Assembly: GCF_018687895.1 (NCBI RefSeq)
Contig: NZ_CP061307.1
Location: forward strand, 372,001 to 436,000
Length of the DNA stretch: 64,000 nucleotides
Origin: Polynucleobacter sp. JS-JIR-II-50
GTDB lineage: Bacteria > Pseudomonadota > Gammaproteobacteria > Burkholderiales > Burkholderiaceae
Reading direction: 5' to 3'
Positions 47,454 through 55,818 of the stretch are shown piece by piece. Position 1 is the first letter of the stretch. Every line of letters begins with the position of its first letter. Below the pieces are notes generated by a model, which had not been told where the DNA came from, searched no databases, and saw only the letters and a program-made list of their open reading frames with translations. A program made the position numbers and the translations under genes.

Positions 47454-48530
47454 ATGAGTTCTCAACAAAATACTCCTGAAACTTCACCTCATATTTTGGT
47501 TCTAGGTATGGGCGGCACGATTGCCGGTTTGGCGCCGAGCCCAACTGACAATCCTATGCAATATGAAGCTGGCCAGGTCGAAGTCGCCTCTTTGCTTACC
47601 CATATTCAGTCTGCCGTTCCTGAAGGCATTAGCTTGGTTTCAAGGCAGGTTGCCAACATAAATAGCCGCAACCTGACAGAGCCCTTATTGACCTTACTGG
47701 GTGAGGGTGTAAGAGAGGCTCTCGCTAATACCTTGGTTAAAGGGATAGTGGTCACTCACGGAACTGACACGATTGAAGAGACGGGTGTCTTTTTGCAGCT
47801 GACTTGCGGAAAATATGCTCAAAATTTAGGCAAAAGAGTCATCTTGACTGGCGCTATGTTGCCGTCCAATGCCCCTAAGGCGGATGGCCCATCCAACTTG
47901 CTGGACGCTATTCGTTGGGCTTCAACACCTATTGATAACTGCCCTGGCGGTATTTATGCCGTTATGGATGGCAGGGGTTGTTTGGCTATGGATCTGGCAA
48001 AACGCCATGGTAGCGCCCTCAATGCGCCTATCCAAGCCTCCCCTAGTAGCTCAGTTGGGTTGATTAATCCATCCTGGCTATCAGGCGTGAAGGCGGTTCA
48101 GGCCCTTTGGAATGAGGATTTGCCAATCCCTAAAGAGGGTGAATGGCCTTGGGTAGAAATATTGACGAGCCATGCAGGCGCTCGCTCAGAAACAATTACC
48201 CATTGGCTGAACTCCAAAGTAAAGGGTTTGGTCCTTGCGGGCTCTGGCATGGGAGGCTTTCATGATGCATGGAGAGATTCCCTTGGTGCGGCGGTAAAGC
48301 ATGGAATTGCTTTGGTGAGAACTACCAGAACCGGTGCGGGTGAAACCCTGTCAGATTTGCCTGAAAAGGACATTGGCGGGTGTTTGGCATCAGGCAGCCT
48401 TACCGCCCCCAGAGCCAGAATTGCACTCCAGCTAGCGCTGAATGCCGAAAAACAGGCTCAAATAGCTGGTAAATCCCTGACTTGGCAGGATTTTTTTGCT
48501 AGAATAGCGGTCTTGCCTGTAATAAGGTAA
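47454..48530 (+). CDS. Asparaginase
   Basis: Hydrolyses L-asparagine to aspartate and ammonia. The 358 residues have the first catalytic block LGMGGTIAG with Thr22 and the second block VVTHGTDTIEETG with its Thr-Asp pair; GAMLPSNAPKADGPSNLLDAI is also typical. No signal peptide is seen, so the enzyme is probably cytoplasmic. It reads divergently from lexA with a 59-base gap shared with the SOS promoter, so LexA could affect it; that is inference. Confidence 0.9.
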   Translation: MSSQQNTPETSPHILVLGMGGTIAGLAPSPTDNPMQYEAGQVEVASLLTHIQSAVPEGISLVSRQVANINSRNLTEPLLTLLGEGVREALANTLVKGIVVTHGTDTIEETGVFLQLTCGKYAQNLGKRVILTGAMLPSNAPKADGPSNLLDAIRWASTPIDNCPGGIYAVMDGRGCLAMDLAKRHGSALNAPIQASPSSSVGLINPSWLSGVKAVQALWNEDLPIPKEGEWPWVEILTSHAGARSETITHWLNSKVKGLVLAGSGMGGFHDAWRDSLGAAVKHGIALVRTTRTGAGETLSDLPEKDIGGCLASGSLTAPRARIALQLALNAEKQAQIAGKSLTWQDFFARIAVLPVIR

Positions 48531-48546
48531 GTGCTGAAAAGCAGCT

Positions 48547-48575
48547 TTAAAAGCGTTGTTAGCAGTACCTACAAT
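48547..48575 (+). promoter_or_regulatory. Candidate sigma-70 promoter of the rpsF operon
   Basis: TTAAAA (48547-48552), 17 bases, then TACAAT (48570-48575). Transcription would begin near 48582, just before the structured leader. Confidence 0.45.
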
Positions 48576-48588
48576 TTGTTACTACCTT

Positions 48589-48643
48589 GTCACACTGGCG
48601 CTAAGTTCACAACCATCAGAACTTAGCAAGACGCCCAGGTGAC
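48589..48643 (+). promoter_or_regulatory. Structured leader hairpin upstream of rpsF
   Basis: A long interrupted hairpin: GTCAC/GTGAC at the base, then TGGCG against CGCC-A with a bulge, then the 8-bp CTAAGTTC/GAACTTAG (48601-48608 with 48619-48626) around ACAACCATCA. An asymmetric CAAGA bulge sits on the 3' side. The SD AAGGAG (48653-48658) follows directly. Position and form suggest an S6:S18-responsive leader, as known upstream of rpsF in many bacteria, but the consensus could not be checked. Confidence 0.5.
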
Positions 48644-48664
48644 TCTATCCTTAAGGAGTGTTAG

Positions 48665-49039
48665 ATGCGTCATTATGAAATCGTCTTTATCGTCCATCCG
48701 GACCAAAGCGAGCAAGTGCCAGCGATGATCGATCGTTACAAAGCTACATTAGCAGCTGCGGGCGGCAAAATTCATCGTATGGAAGACTGGGGTCGTCGTC
48801 AGATGGCTTACATGATCGACAAGCTTGCTAAAGCCCACTACGTTTGCATGAACATTGAGTGCGACCAGAAAACTCTGGAAGAGCTCGAGCATGCGTTCAA
48901 ATTTAACGATGCTGTTTTGCGTCACCTCATCATCAAGACTAAGAAAGCTGAAACAGAGCCTTCCATCATGATGAAAGAAGTGCAACGTGAAGAAGCGCGT
49001 AAATCAGCTCAATCTGACGCTCCTGTAGCGACAGCCTAA
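48665..49039 (+). CDS. rpsF: 30S ribosomal protein S6
   Basis: Binds 16S rRNA together with S18. The 124 residues begin [19 protein letters not shown] and contain [28 protein letters not shown], with the acidic C-terminal tail typical of proteobacterial S6. It heads the rpsF-priB-rpsR-rplI operon and has a candidate promoter and a structured leader that may allow autoregulation. Confidence 0.97.
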   Translation: MRHYEIVFIVHPDQSEQVPAMIDRYKATLAAAGGKIHRMEDWGRRQMAYMIDKLAKAHYVCMNIECDQKTLEELEHAFKFNDAVLRHLIIKTKKAETEPSIMMKEVQREEARKSAQSDAPVATA

Positions 49040-49098
49040 GTTAGAAATTTGAAGAGGAATACACAGACTAGAAAACGTATCAGAGAAGCGGAGCGGCG

Positions 49099-49392
49099 TT
49101 GAATCATTTCACCCTCACTGCGATCTTGGTATCTAAAGACGCGATTCGATTTACACCAGCAGGAATACCGGTGATGCATTGCCAGCTAGAACATAGCGGC
49201 CAAGCAAACGAGGTAGGAGTGGCAAGGAAAATTCAGATGAACGTTGAAGCCATCACAATCGGTCCGATACAAAAGGACTTAGAGCGAATGGATTTAGGAG
49301 CTGAGGCAGTGTTTGAGGGATTCTTAGCACCCAAGACTCTACGTAATCAAAGACTTGTTTTCCATATTACCCATATTCAATTGAAAAATTAA
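49099..49392 (+). CDS. priB: Primosomal replication protein N (PriB)
   Basis: Single-stranded DNA-binding OB-fold protein that helps PriA reload DnaB at stalled forks. The 97 residues contain [21 protein letters not shown], the PriB core, and the closing [20 protein letters not shown]. The start is TTG at 49099 with GGAGCGG just upstream; no in-frame ATG lies before the conserved core. It lies between rpsF and rpsR as in other proteobacteria, four genes from its functional partner dnaB. Confidence 0.92.
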   Translation: MNHFTLTAILVSKDAIRFTPAGIPVMHCQLEHSGQANEVGVARKIQMNVEAITIGPIQKDLERMDLGAEAVFEGFLAPKTLRNQRLVFHITHIQLKN

Positions 49393-49405
49393 AGAGGAAA
49401 TCATC

Positions 49406-49678
49406 ATGGCGTTTGGAAAGAAACCCGATTTCAAAAAGAAACCAGCTCAGAACCCATTGTTCAAGCGTAAGCGTTATTGCCGTTTTACTGTTGCTGGCGT
49501 AGAACAGATTGATTACAAAGATGTAGATACATTGAAGGACTTCATTGGCGAAAACGCCAAGATCACTCCTGCTCGTTTGACAGGCACAAAGGCAAAGTAT
49601 CAGCGTCAGTTAGACACTGCTATCAAGCGTGCTCGTTACTTGGCTTTATTGCCATTCTCCGATCAACACAAGAAATAA
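49406..49678 (+). CDS. rpsR: 30S ribosomal protein S18
   Basis: Partner of S6 on the 30S platform. The 90 residues contain [40 protein letters not shown] and [20 protein letters not shown], all diagnostic. A Lys-rich N-terminal extension is typical of betaproteobacteria. GAGGAAATC precedes the ATG. RplI follows 13 bases after the stop. Confidence 0.97.
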   Translation: MAFGKKPDFKKKPAQNPLFKRKRYCRFTVAGVEQIDYKDVDTLKDFIGENAKITPARLTGTKAKYQRQLDTAIKRARYLALLPFSDQHKK

Positions 49679-49691
49679 TTAGGAGCCCTCA

Positions 49692-50144
49692 ATGCAAATC
49701 ATTCTTTTAGAAAAAGTAACTAACCTGGGCAACCTTGGCGACGTAGTTCGCGTTAAAGACGGTTTCGCTCGTAACTTTTTAATCCCACAACGCAAAGCGC
49801 GTCGTGCAACTGAAGCAGCAATTGCTGACTTTGCAGTTCGTCGTGCTGAGTTGGAAAAATTAGCTGCTGAGAAATTGGCTGCTGCTGAAGCGGTTGGCAT
49901 CAAACTCAAAGACCTGGTTCTCGAAATCGGTCAAAAAGCGGGTGTTGACGGTCGTTTGTTTGGTTCTGTAACCAATCATGACATCGCTGATGCTTTGAAA
50001 GCTAAAGGCTTTGTAATTGAGAAGTCTTCAGTTCGTTTGCCTACTGGCCCATTGAAAATGGTTGGTGATCACCCTGTAGCGGTTGCTGTTCATACCGATG
50101 TAGTTGCAGACATCACTATTCGTGTAGTTGGCGAGCAAGCTTAA
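49692..50144 (+). CDS. rplI: 50S ribosomal protein L9
   Basis: Two-domain 50S protein of 150 residues. [32 protein letters not shown] is the N-terminal domain signature (cited in parts: [12 protein letters not shown] and [12 protein letters not shown]). A central helix rich in Ala/Glu and a C-terminal domain containing [16 protein letters not shown] follow. It ends the ribosomal operon, with dnaB starting 24 bases later, possibly still on the same transcript. Confidence 0.97.
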   Translation: MQIILLEKVTNLGNLGDVVRVKDGFARNFLIPQRKARRATEAAIADFAVRRAELEKLAAEKLAAAEAVGIKLKDLVLEIGQKAGVDGRLFGSVTNHDIADALKAKGFVIEKSSVRLPTGPLKMVGDHPVAVAVHTDVVADITIRVVGEQA

Positions 50145-50168
50145 GTTTTAGGTCTGTAAACTAGCCTC

Positions 50169-52664
50169 ATGGCTGAATCCCGTTCACGTTCCGTGACGCT
50201 GAATCCCGGCATGATGGGTTCTGGGGATGCAGTCGTGCAGGCTTTAAAAGTCCCGCCGCATTCTGTAGAAGCCGAGCAATCTTTGCTCGGCGGTCTACTG
50301 ATCGATAACTCTTCTTGGGATAACCTGGGTGGAGTATTAAACGATAAAGATTTCTATCGCCCCGAACATGCTTTGATCTACAAAGCAATTGCTCGTTTGG
50401 TTGGCGACAATCATCCCGCTGACGTTATTACTGTTCATGATGCAATTAAATCTGAGCAGGGTGGTGACTTAGTTGGTATTGATTACCTTAATTCATTAGC
50501 GCAAAACACTCCAAGTGCAGCAAACATTAAAGGCTATGCTGATATTGTTCGTGACCGTAGTATTTTGCGTCGCTTAATTGAAGTTTCAGACAGCATTGTG
50601 AATTCTGCATTCGTTCCAGAGGGTCGAACAGTCAGAACCTTGTTGGATGAAGCGGAGTCACGCATTCTTCAGATTGGTGAAGAGGGCAGTCGCAAAGCCG
50701 ACTATCTAGAGATTGAACCTTTGTTGAAGGCTGTTGTTGCCCGCATTGATGAGCTCTATAACCGCCAAGGTGGTAGTGACATCACCGGTATTGCAACTGG
50801 CTTCATAGATTTAGATAAGCAAACTAGCGGCCTGCAAAAAGGTGACTTAGTGATTGTTGCGGGTCGTCCTTCTATGGGTAAAGCTCAGCCTCTAGATGCA
50901 AAAGTGAAAACGGTTGATGGCTGGAAGTTGATGGGTGATTTGCGTTTTGGCGATCGCCTGGCTTCCGTTGATGGCCAGCATTCAATGGTTACCGGTATTT
51001 ATCCGCAAGGTCTTAAGCAGATATACAAAGTTACCTTTTCCGATGGCCGTCAAGCTGAGTGCTGTGATGAGCATCTCTGGCGGGTGATGTATCGCGATTG
51101 GTCCGAGCCACGCGTTATCAATACCACCCGATTAATGGAAATGCTGCAATGTGTTCGATATAAAAATAGATTGTGGATTGATCCTGTTTCGGGTGACTTT
51201 GGCCACTCGAATGCATTGCCAATTCATCCATGGGTTTTAGGTGCGTTGCTTGGCGATGGAACTTTGGCTTTATCTCATAGGAGCATTTCATTTTCTACCA
51301 AATCTCCAGAGTTGGTAGAGCGCATGAATTTGCTTGCGAACTATGAGATGGAGTTGGTGCATGCTAATGCTTATGACTGGAGATTGGTTTCGAAAGAAAG
51401 AATTGCCGCTAATGGTCAAAGAGCAGCTGTAAAGACAAATTATTTTAGAGCTGCTTTAGGTGAATTAGGCGTACTAGGTTGCAGAAGTTTTGATAAATAT
51501 ATTCCTGCTACTTATCTAGAGGCGAACAAGACTTCTCGTCTCGCATTATTCCAGGGATTGATGGATACCGATGGGTGGATTGAGAAGTGGGGTTCTATTC
51601 GTTTCTGTACGGCGAGTAAGCAATTGTCTGAAGACGTTGCGGCTTTAGCCAGGTCTTTGGGTGGCTTTTGCTCAACAGCACAGAAAAAATCAAGCTATAC
51701 CTACAAGGGTGAAAAGAAGCAAGGCCGCTTATCTTATGTTTTAAATATGAGTTTTGGTCCCGGTTTTCAAGCTTTTACTCTGCCCGAAAAGACTGAAAGA
51801 TTAAGAGCAAGCTGGGATCGCCAACGTAGACTTTCATTTCAAAGTATTGAGCCTTCCAGGATGTCTGAGGCGCAATGTATTTCAGTTAGTCACCCCCAAA
51901 GAACTTACGTAACGAATGATTATGTCGTTACTCACAACACTGCATTTGCCTTAAATATCGCTGAGAACGTTGCGCTTGCTGAAGGCTTGCCTGTTGTGGT
52001 GTTCTCTATGGAGATGTCGGGTGAGCAATTGGCTGCCCGTTTGCTTGGATCAGTAGGGCGCGTAGACCAAGGTCGTATGCGTACTGGTAAGTTGCAAGAC
52101 GATGAGTGGCCACGCGTCACAGATGCAATTGCTCGCTTAAGTAATACCCAAATTCTGATTGATGAGACTGGTTCTTTATCAAGCTTAGAGTTGCGTGCAC
52201 GCGCTCGTCGTATTGCCAGAAACTTTGGCGGCACGCTCGGGTTAGTGGTGATTGATTACTTGCAGTTAATGAGTGGTTCCGGTTCTGAAAACCGCGCAAC
52301 CGAGATTTCAGAAATCTCACGCTCACTCAAGTCTCTCGCAAAAGAATTGCAGTGTCCTGTAGTGGCGCTCTCTCAGTTAAATCGTGGTCTTGAGCAACGC
52401 CCTAATAAGCGTCCAATCATGTCTGACTTACGTGAGTCAGGCGCCATCGAGCAAGATGCCGACTTAATCATGTTCATCTATCGTGATGAGGTGTATCACC
52501 CGGATACCACGACCGATAAAGGTATGGCTGAGATCATCATTGGTAAGCAACGTAACGGCCCAATTGGTACTGTGCGCTTAAGTTGGCAAGGTCCATATAC
52601 TAAGTTTGATAACTTAGCGATGGGTTCTGTCGGTTACTCTTCTGGTGGATATGAGCCGTTCTAA
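50169..52664 (+). CDS. dnaB: Replicative DNA helicase DnaB, interrupted by an in-frame intein
   Basis: Hexameric helicase that unwinds DNA at the replication fork. The 831-residue precursor is 352 residues longer than a normal DnaB because an intein (residues 239-590) lies between Lys and Thr of the Walker A motif. Joined exteins give GRPSMGK-TAFALN and 479 residues, a normal length. The N-extein has the DnaG-interacting domain (VPPHSVEAEQSLLGGLLID); the C-extein has VVIDYLQLMSGSG (Walker B), LSQLNRGLEQRPNKRPIMSDL and DADLIMFIYRDEVY. The precursor cannot bind ATP until spliced. It follows rplI by 24 bases and ends in a strong terminator. Confidence 0.97.
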   Translation: MAESRSRSVTLNPGMMGSGDAVVQALKVPPHSVEAEQSLLGGLLIDNSSWDNLGGVLNDKDFYRPEHALIYKAIARLVGDNHPADVITVHDAIKSEQGGDLVGIDYLNSLAQNTPSAANIKGYADIVRDRSILRRLIEVSDSIVNSAFVPEGRTVRTLLDEAESRILQIGEEGSRKADYLEIEPLLKAVVARIDELYNRQGGSDITGIATGFIDLDKQTSGLQKGDLVIVAGRPSMGKAQPLDAKVKTVDGWKLMGDLRFGDRLASVDGQHSMVTGIYPQGLKQIYKVTFSDGRQAECCDEHLWRVMYRDWSEPRVINTTRLMEMLQCVRYKNRLWIDPVSGDFGHSNALPIHPWVLGALLGDGTLALSHRSISFSTKSPELVERMNLLANYEMELVHANAYDWRLVSKERIAANGQRAAVKTNYFRAALGELGVLGCRSFDKYIPATYLEANKTSRLALFQGLMDTDGWIEKWGSIRFCTASKQLSEDVAALARSLGGFCSTAQKKSSYTYKGEKKQGRLSYVLNMSFGPGFQAFTLPEKTERLRASWDRQRRLSFQSIEPSRMSEAQCISVSHPQRTYVTNDYVVTHNTAFALNIAENVALAEGLPVVVFSMEMSGEQLAARLLGSVGRVDQGRMRTGKLQDDEWPRVTDAIARLSNTQILIDETGSLSSLELRARARRIARNFGGTLGLVVIDYLQLMSGSGSENRATEISEISRSLKSLAKELQCPVVALSQLNRGLEQRPNKRPIMSDLRESGAIEQDADLIMFIYRDEVYHPDTTTDKGMAEIIIGKQRNGPIGTVRLSWQGPYTKFDNLAMGSVGYSSGGYEPF
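50883..51938 (+). mobile_element. DnaB intein, class 3 (W-C-T) with LAGLIDADG endonuclease
   Basis: A 352-residue protein-splicing element. It begins AQPLDAKVKTVDGW, with Ala in place of the usual Cys/Ser, and ends VVTHN before Thr+1. Class 3 features: Trp66 in DEHLW (two residues after block B His64), Cys332 in QCISV (block F), and Thr350 next to His351-Asn352 (block G). The endonuclease domain has two LAGLIDADG-type motifs, LGALLGDGTL (about 119-128) and LFQGLMDTDGW (about 222-232, Asp230). No frame break is seen, so both splicing and homing may be active. By hand count 13 of 27 Arg codons are AGA/AGG, all from residue 96 on, against about 2 of 38 in the exteins, which suggests horizontal arrival. 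Confidence 0.9.
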
Positions 52665-52703
52665 TGCTGAATAAATAAAAAGAATACGGAAGAATAGACA
52701 AAG

Positions 52704-52730
52704 AAAAAGCCTCGCAATGCGAGGCTTTTT
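52704..52730. terminator. Bidirectional terminator between dnaB and the PsiF gene
   Basis: AAAAAGCCTCGC (52704-52715) pairs exactly with GCGAGGCTTTTT (52719-52730) around AAT; usable from both strands. Confidence 0.9.
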
Positions 52731-52766
52731 TACTAAAGCAGCTAAATAAAATTTAGAAGATCAAAA

Positions 52767-53033
52767 TTATTTTCCGCCTTCACATTTTTTGATGGAAGCT
52801 GCTTTGGCAGCGCCATACAAAGGCTTACCATCTTTACTAACTGCTTTTCCTTCGCAATCAGTTGGTTTTGCATCGCCTAGACATTTTTTAATAGAGGCAT
52901 CTTTAGCTGCGCCATAGAGTGGCTTGCCATCCTTGCTTATAGCCTTAGCTTCACAAGCAGCCTGATCTGCAAAGGCGTATGTCGGGAGTGCAAAACTCAA
53001 TGCAATGCTTAAAGCAATAATCAACTTTTTCAT
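52767..53033 (-). CDS. PsiF repeat family protein
   Basis: Small secreted protein of 88 residues, start at ATG 53033 (GGAGAAG upstream); the longer frame to 53060 has no support. A signal peptide (LIIALSIALSFALPTYAFA) is followed by two tandem PsiF repeats, each of the form C-x-x-KA-x-SKDGKPLYGAAK-x-ASIKKC. Four Cys residues, two per repeat, could form disulphides in the periplasm. E. coli PsiF is phosphate-starvation induced; its function is unknown, and no Pho box is seen here. Confidence 0.88.
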   Translation of the reverse strand: MKKLIIALSIALSFALPTYAFADQAACEAKAISKDGKPLYGAAKDASIKKCLGDAKPTDCEGKAVSKDGKPLYGAAKAASIKKCEGGK

Positions 53034-53154
53034 ATGACTTCTCCAGGTTAGGTGAATCAACTATATCTTCTTATAAGGCTTAAAACTAATATTTTTAATC
53101 ATGCGAGATATGCATTAGCTCTAGGGTTAATGGATATTAACTATTAGGGTAATT

Positions 53155-55278
53155 ATGATTAACAATATATTTAATATGGTCAAGTCACTAATCCTCTTCA
53201 TAGTTGAGTTCAATATGATGTTTCATCAGTCTGTATGTCAGTGCATTATTCGCATTTTCTTAGCTGGATTTACTTTGTGCGCTTCTACAGTAGTTTTTGC
53301 TGCTGGTAGTTGTGATAACTACACTCCCGATACAAGTGGAACAACGGTTACCTGTATTCCATCTGGCTCAACTTCTGCTGGTGTAATTTCCACGCAAGGT
53401 AGCTCTAGTGCAGGCAATAGCGTAACGGTGAATGTAAATTCTGGAACTGTGCTTTTAATTAATGGCTCCACAATTGGTTTAGGTAGTGGCGCTAATGTTA
53501 CAAACAATGGTAATTTAAACACCAGCGCTTTTTATAACGGCTATGGCATATCTTCTGGGGCAAATAGTCGATCTCAAGCAGGCGGTAGCACCATTGCAAA
53601 TACTCCAGTTACTAGTGTTTCTGGTACTGGCTCTATTACTACCGGCGGTGGAAATGCTGCTGGTATTTACGTTAGCGCTACGAATGCAAGCTCTAGTGCA
53701 AACACAATTACAAATGCTGGGTCGATAACCACATCCGGTGCTAATGCCGCTGGTGTGCGCCTTAATTCTGGCTCAAGATCTGGAGTAAATGCGATTTCAA
53801 ACTCAGGAGTAATTTCTACATCTGGCTCATCAGCAAATGGCATCGATATTTTGGGGTCAGCTCAGGTAACTGTTGAGAATACGGGCACTATTACAGCTAG
53901 CGGTTCAAACTCATTTGGCGTATATAACCTTGGCAATCTCACAACCTTAAATAACTCTCAAGGGGGATCATTACCCTTAACTTATTCAGGTATTTTGCCA
54001 GTCAACTATAACGTGATAGTTACGGACTTGACTCATTACGGTAAGTTAGATGTCACTAGAGGTACTGTAACTGGAGTAATGAATTTTAATATTAATAATG
54101 GTTCATCGCTGGCATACAACACTACATACTCAACAGTTCTCAATGGATTGAAGATTAATAATCTTGGAAATTCATATGGAACATTTAATTCAGGCGGAAA
54201 TAATTATGTATGGGCATTAGTCCACCGCATAGGTGGGTCTGCTATGCAATCTGATTTAGTCATTCAGTCCATTCCTCAATCTGCAGCGCCACCGGTTCTC
54301 GATACTCTGAAGACCGAATTAATTGCTCAATCCTATCTGCTAAACCCTATAGATCCTGATACTCAGGCTTCACTTACTTCGCTAGGGAACACCTTACAAG
54401 GCTTATTTGCTATGCAGAATGCTGGTGTAGTGAATGGCATGACCTATGACTGCTCTCTATTTGGCGCAAACAATGTTTGCGTATCTGCTGGTGGTCGCTT
54501 TACAAATGTTAGCGGCTATCCAGATAACACTACTAGCGCTTTGATTATTGGCGCATATCGTTTTTCTCCAAATTTACGATTTGGTGGATACCTGGATCAG
54601 CATCTTGTGCAAAGCACTCCTGGCGGAATTGCGCAGCTTAATAACGGCAGTCCTATGGTGGGTATCTTTGGCGCCTGGTCTCAAAATTTGGATGGAACAG
54701 GTGTGGAAGCCAAAATATCTGCTGGCTACGCAAACAAGGGCGCAACTTTAACGAGACCAGTGGTAGGTGCCTCTGAAGCTGGCTCTGGTTCAACTAATTT
54801 GACCACTCAAGGCGTTCAAGGCTTGCTTAAATACGGCTTTGCGGTTGGGAATAAATCTCTTGTCTCGCCTTATGCTGGTATGCGTTATGTAGTGGGTGGC
54901 ATGGGTGGCTATAGTGAGGCTCAATCGAGCAGTGTCTCCAGCCCTTTAACTTATAACGCCATTGCTAATTACACAACAACTGTACTTGCAGGATTCATTG
55001 GAAGCCATAAGTTGAATGAGAAAACAACATTAGTAGCTAGCGTTGGTGCAGAAAAAGATGTAAATGCAAATGTAGGCAATTTAATCTCAACCGGTAATGG
55101 CGATTACAACATCGCTATGAATAATAACTACCGTACTTTAAGACCAACGGCTACCCTTGGCGCTTTTTATGATTTGAGTAATAGAGAGAGATTGGGTCTA
55201 ACAGGTATTTATCGTCAAGAGGCTTATCAAGCCATCACATCCACTACAGTCCTAGCTACCTATACAGTCGGCCTTTAA
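53155..55278 (+). CDS. Autotransporter-type outer-membrane protein
   Basis: A 707-residue surface protein. The long N-terminal signal (a hydrophobic stretch ending ASTVVFAAGS at about 50) is typical of autotransporters; starts at the ATGs at codons 8, 21 or 22 are also possible. Residues 50-270 are Ser/Thr/Asn/Gly-rich imperfect repeats with a GSITTSGANAAGV pattern, a predicted beta-helix passenger. Residues from about 430 to the end look like a beta-barrel translocator, with alternating aromatic/polar strands and a Leu end (TYTVGL), not the usual Phe or Trp. The passenger is short. There is no clear functional domain. Confidence 0.78.
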   Translation: MINNIFNMVKSLILFIVEFNMMFHQSVCQCIIRIFLAGFTLCASTVVFAAGSCDNYTPDTSGTTVTCIPSGSTSAGVISTQGSSSAGNSVTVNVNSGTVLLINGSTIGLGSGANVTNNGNLNTSAFYNGYGISSGANSRSQAGGSTIANTPVTSVSGTGSITTGGGNAAGIYVSATNASSSANTITNAGSITTSGANAAGVRLNSGSRSGVNAISNSGVISTSGSSANGIDILGSAQVTVENTGTITASGSNSFGVYNLGNLTTLNNSQGGSLPLTYSGILPVNYNVIVTDLTHYGKLDVTRGTVTGVMNFNINNGSSLAYNTTYSTVLNGLKINNLGNSYGTFNSGGNNYVWALVHRIGGSAMQSDLVIQSIPQSAAPPVLDTLKTELIAQSYLLNPIDPDTQASLTSLGNTLQGLFAMQNAGVVNGMTYDCSLFGANNVCVSAGGRFTNVSGYPDNTTSALIIGAYRFSPNLRFGGYLDQHLVQSTPGGIAQLNNGSPMVGIFGAWSQNLDGTGVEAKISAGYANKGATLTRPVVGASEAGSGSTNLTTQGVQGLLKYGFAVGNKSLVSPYAGMRYVVGGMGGYSEAQSSSVSSPLTYNAIANYTTTVLAGFIGSHKLNEKTTLVASVGAEKDVNANVGNLISTGNGDYNIAMNNNYRTLRPTATLGAFYDLSNRERLGLTGIYRQEAYQAITSTTVLATYTVGL

Positions 55279-55283
55279 TGCTA

Positions 55284-55317
55284 TTTACTGAGGGGTGAAA
55301 CGCCGCGCCTCAGTAAA
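55284..55317. terminator. Inverted repeat between the convergent autotransporter and NlpC genes
   Basis: TTTACTGAGG (55284-55293) and CCTCAGTAAA (55308-55317) form a 10-bp stem around a 14-base loop, partly within the NlpC coding end. No T run follows, so its terminator role is weakly supported. Confidence 0.35.
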
Positions 55318-55818
55318 CTTCGCTGCCCAATAGGGTGATGTGATGTAATCCAGGCGTACTGTTCCTCCGGCACTAGGGGCATGTACAAATCTGCCTTGCC
55401 CAACATAGATGCCCGCATGGGAATATTTTTCACCAGTGGTGTTGAAGAACACTAAGTCTCCTGGAGCTGGTGACTGACCTTCAATACTTACACCCTTAGT
55501 GCTCATTAATTGAATCGTACGCGGCATTTTGATTCCTGCCGCTTTGTTGTAGACATAAACAATGAGGCCGCTGCAATCAAAACCACCTTTGGGGGTATTG
55601 CCACCATATCGATAAGGAACATCGACTAGACCTACCGCTGCAATAGAAATATCCTCTGTGCCAACGCTGGTGTCTTGTTTGAATTGAGAAACTTTTGTAG
55701 TGTTTGGCTTACCGCTAAATGTGCTGCATCCACTTAGGATGAGTAAGCTACAAATAAAAATGCCGCACCCCAGGAGAGTGCGGCATGAGAGACTTTGCTT
55801 AGAGTGCGTCAGCAGCAT
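55285..55818 (-). CDS. NlpC/P60 family cell-wall hydrolase, lipoprotein
   Basis: Peptidoglycan endopeptidase of the C40 family. With ATG 55818 it has 177 residues: a lipoprotein signal with lipobox LSGC (Cys31), catalytic Cys82 (GGFDCSGLIVYVY), His134 (YSHAGIYVG) and the third polar residue near His146. The start overlaps the end of phoH by about 20 bases; a longer frame from 55842 is possible. It is probably membrane-anchored in the periplasm and cuts stem peptides during growth (inference). It shares a transcript with phoH. Confidence 0.87.
   Translation of the reverse strand: MLLTHSKQSLSCRTLLGCGIFICSLLILSGCSTFSGKPNTTKVSQFKQDTSVGTEDISIAAVGLVDVPYRYGGNTPKGGFDCSGLIVYVYNKAAGIKMPRTIQLMSTKGVSIEGQSPAPGDLVFFNTTGEKYSHAGIYVGQGRFVHAPSAGGTVRLDYITSPYWAAKFTEARRFTPQ

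Noticed and set aside
50169..52664. dnaB read as a disrupted or fused gene
   Set aside because: The frame is open throughout, the insert has intein end motifs, and removing it restores a standard Walker A motif and length.
53543..53930. Possible DNA tandem repeat or CRISPR-like array inside the autotransporter
   Set aside because: The repeats are imperfect, in frame and protein-level (GSITTSG-type), without constant spacers.
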